From: Candidatus Bathyarchaeota archaeon
GTDB taxonomy: Archaea; Thermoproteota; Bathyarchaeia; 40CM-2-53-6; RBG-13-38-9
Direction: 5' to 3'
Assembly: GCA_026394315.1 (NCBI GenBank)
Contig: JAPKYM010000244.1
Span: forward strand, 1-6,230
Length of the DNA stretch: 6,230 nt
Below the pieces are notes generated by a model. The model did not search any database, was not told the origin of the DNA, and saw only the letters and a list, made by a program, of their open reading frames with translations. Of this stretch, positions 5,374 through 6,230 are shown piece by piece; position 1 is the stretch's first letter; each line of letters starts with the position of its first letter. A program made the translations under genes and the position numbers.

Positions 5374-5383
5374 CTACGGCCCC

Positions 5384-5573
5384 ATCTTGGGATAATCGAC
5401 CCCAACAAGAAGACCGTGACAAGTTTAATTAAACTTTGCCGGAGTCGATCAGGGCTCGATGCAGGTGTATTAGGAAAGACTTATTGCAACGACACAGTCA
5501 ATAGTGGCGAAAAAGGGTCCGACAAATGATCAGGCTTGGGTGCACTGCGCAAGACAAAGATTCTATCTCTAGG
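5384..5573. other. Divergent spacer between tRNA-Trp and acyl-CoA synthetase
   Basis: Holds the AT palindrome, a near-copy of part of tRNA intron 2 (TTGTTGGGGTCGA, 5408-5396 on the minus strand), and the open extension of the synthetase frame back to 5505 with an alternative ATG at 5526. No other gene or RNA is supported here. Confidence 0.4.
5421..5436. promoter_or_regulatory. Palindromic TATA-like element, candidate shared promoter
   Basis: AAGTTTAATTAAACTT is a perfect 16-base palindrome. Its centre is 45 bases from the first tRNA base, placing a start site near 5402 with a leader of about 20 bases. In the other direction a start near 5455 would serve the acyl-CoA synthetase gene. Being symmetric, it could act as a TATA box either way. 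Confidence 0.5.
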
Positions 5574-6230
5574 ATGGACCTTTTCTTCAATCCGAGGTCC
5601 GTCGCAATAGTGGGTGCCTCCAAGCATCTTAACAAAGCCGGCAATGTGATTTTCACAAACTTCGCAGAGAACAAACGCCGAGGCATATTCAAGGGGGAAC
5701 TATACCCGATAAACCCGAGTGAAGACAGCGTCTTAGGGTACAAGTGCTATCCGAACTTGAAGAAAGTTCCGAGTGATGTGGAGTCGGTGGTCATAGTTGT
5801 CCCAAGCAAATTTGTTCCAGAAGTAATGCGCGACGCAGGAGAGAAAGGCGTGTGCGTGGCAGTCATCATTTCAGCCGGTTTCGGAGAAATAGGAAATCAT
5901 CAACTTGAAGATGAAGTCAAACAGATAGCCAGCAAGAAAGGAATACGGCTGCTGGGACCTAACTGCTTGGGGGTCTTCGATTCATACACTGGCGTCGACA
6001 TGCTGTTTCTACCGGAGACCAAAGTCCTAAGCACAGGAGACGTGATGGTTGCAACTCCCCGACCTATGCAGGGGTCGATAGCTATGGTTAGTCAGAGTGG
6101 GGCCTTCGGGGCAGCTGCGCTAGACTATCTGACGGGAAGACAGCTGGGGATAAGCAAGTTCGTCAGCTTCGGAAACAAGGCTGACGTTTGCGAGTCAGAA
6201 ATGCTCCATTACCTCGGGCAGGATCCGAAG
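5574..6230 (+). CDS. ADP-forming acyl-CoA synthetase, N-terminal part (runs off window)
   Basis: Nucleoside-diphosphate-forming acyl-CoA synthetases convert acyl-CoA, ADP and phosphate to acid, CoA and ATP, or the reverse. 219 residues are present and the frame is open to the right edge. The N-terminal CoA-binding Rossmann domain starts FNPRSVAIVGASK (5-17) and includes YPINPSED (44-51), VVIVVPSKFVPEVM (72-85) and the CoA-domain motif LLGPNCLGVFD (126-136). The ligase-type second domain opens with MVSQSGAFGAAALDYL (171-186) and FVSFGNKADV (196-205). The phospho-histidine and any fused ATP-grasp beta domain lie beyond the edge. An in-frame ATG at 5526 would add 16 residues that do not look like the family. 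It has a weak AAGGG upstream, while 5574 has none, so the start is uncertain. Substrate is unknown. Confidence 0.87.
   Translation, partial: MDLFFNPRSVAIVGASKHLNKAGNVIFTNFAENKRRGIFKGELYPINPSEDSVLGYKCYPNLKKVPSDVESVVIVVPSKFVPEVMRDAGEKGVCVAVIISAGFGEIGNHQLEDEVKQIASKKGIRLLGPNCLGVFDSYTGVDMLFLPETKVLSTGDVMVATPRPMQGSIAMVSQSGAFGAAALDYLTGRQLGISKFVSFGNKADVCESEMLHYLGQDPK

Larger units (their letters stand above)
5137..5383 (-). tRNA. tRNA-Trp (anticodon CCA) with five introns, CCA encoded
   Basis: Six exons: 5383-5374, 5345-5327, 5289-5281, 5215-5208, 5189-5176 and 5153-5137 (10+19+9+8+14+17 = 77 bases). Joined they give acceptor GGGGCCG/CGGCCCC, T8 A9, D-stem GTC/GAC, D-loop AGTCAGGGA (A14, G15, G18, G19, A21), G26, anticodon stem ACGGG/CCCGT, loop CTCCAGA (T33, CCA, G37), variable loop AGGTC with C48, T-stem GAGGG/CCCTT (one G-U), T-loop TTCAAAT, discriminator A73 and encoded CCA. 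CCA reads UGG, and A73 plus the T-arm resemble archaeal tRNA-Trp as I recall it. No base is left over. Introns 1, 2, 4 and 5 fit BHB geometry (three-base bulges cut after the second base, about 4-bp helix). Intron 3 lies at the canonical 37/38 site but its BHB is weaker. Standard scanners would probably miss this gene. Confidence 0.9.

Noticed and set aside
5141..5383. tRNA on the plus strand using the same palindromic acceptor
   Set aside because: The plus strand has A instead of T at position 8 and no TTC-type T-loop before the 3' acceptor strand. The minus strand has both.
5138..5386. Long-range 10-bp helix suggesting RNase P RNA or SRP RNA
   Set aside because: Size fits loosely, but I find neither the conserved GAGGAAAGTCC-type core of RNase P RNA nor the GGAAGG/AGCA core of SRP RNA on either strand. 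The helix is explained as a tRNA acceptor stem.
5498..5743. 81-codon open frame on the minus strand
   Set aside because: Lies antisense to the start of the acyl-CoA synthetase, with no recognisable protein features.

Overview
The window looks archaeal. The initiation regions carry GGTG/GGAGG-type ribosome binding sites with several TTG and GTG starts. Intergenic promoters look like TATA boxes rather than -35/-10 pairs. The gene families are archaeal in flavour (a WtpBC/ModBC-type oxyanion importer, an ADP-forming acyl-CoA synthetase, small zinc-ribbon proteins). A tRNA gene is interrupted by several bulge-helix-bulge (BHB) introns, which are spliced by an endonuclease found only in Archaea and eukaryotes. 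Multi-intron tRNAs point towards the TACK side (Thermoproteota/Thaumarchaeota-like lineages), but the species cannot be named from this sequence.

Layout, left to right. (1) 1-1490, minus strand: ATPase (running off the left edge) and permease of a molybdate/tungstate-type ABC importer, joined by an ATGA overlap. (2) 1594-2154, minus: a VTT/DedA-type membrane protein. (3) 2347-2613, plus: an 88-residue protein ending in a zinc ribbon. (4) 2662-3456, minus: serine O-acetyltransferase with an added N-terminal zinc-binding knuckle and a C-terminal coiled coil. (5) 3640-4497 and 4511-5041, minus: a Gfo/Idh/MocA dehydrogenase 13 bases downstream of mobB (molybdopterin-guanine dinucleotide synthesis adapter). 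(6) 5137-5383, minus: a 247-base stretch that looks like empty intergenic DNA but decodes as a tRNA-Trp(CCA) gene split into six exons by five introns. (7) 5574 to the right edge, plus: the first 219 residues of an ADP-forming acyl-CoA synthetase. A 16-base perfect AT palindrome lies between (6) and (7) and could serve both as a TATA element.

Molybdate/tungstate uptake (1) and the cofactor enzyme MobB (5) share a pathway: oxyanion import, then insertion into a nucleotide-modified pterin cofactor. The serine acetyltransferase supplies O-acetylserine for cysteine synthesis. No periplasmic binding protein for the importer is visible.

The main discovery is the tRNA. Removing five introns (28, 37, 65, 18 and 22 bases, at positions 10/11, 28/29, 37/38, 45/46 and 59/60) leaves exactly 77 bases. 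These fold as a complete tRNA-Trp with encoded CCA and every canonical invariant base I checked. Introns 1 and 4 sit after the same exon hexamer, CCGTAG, and use the same four-pair splice helix, which suggests that one was copied from the other.
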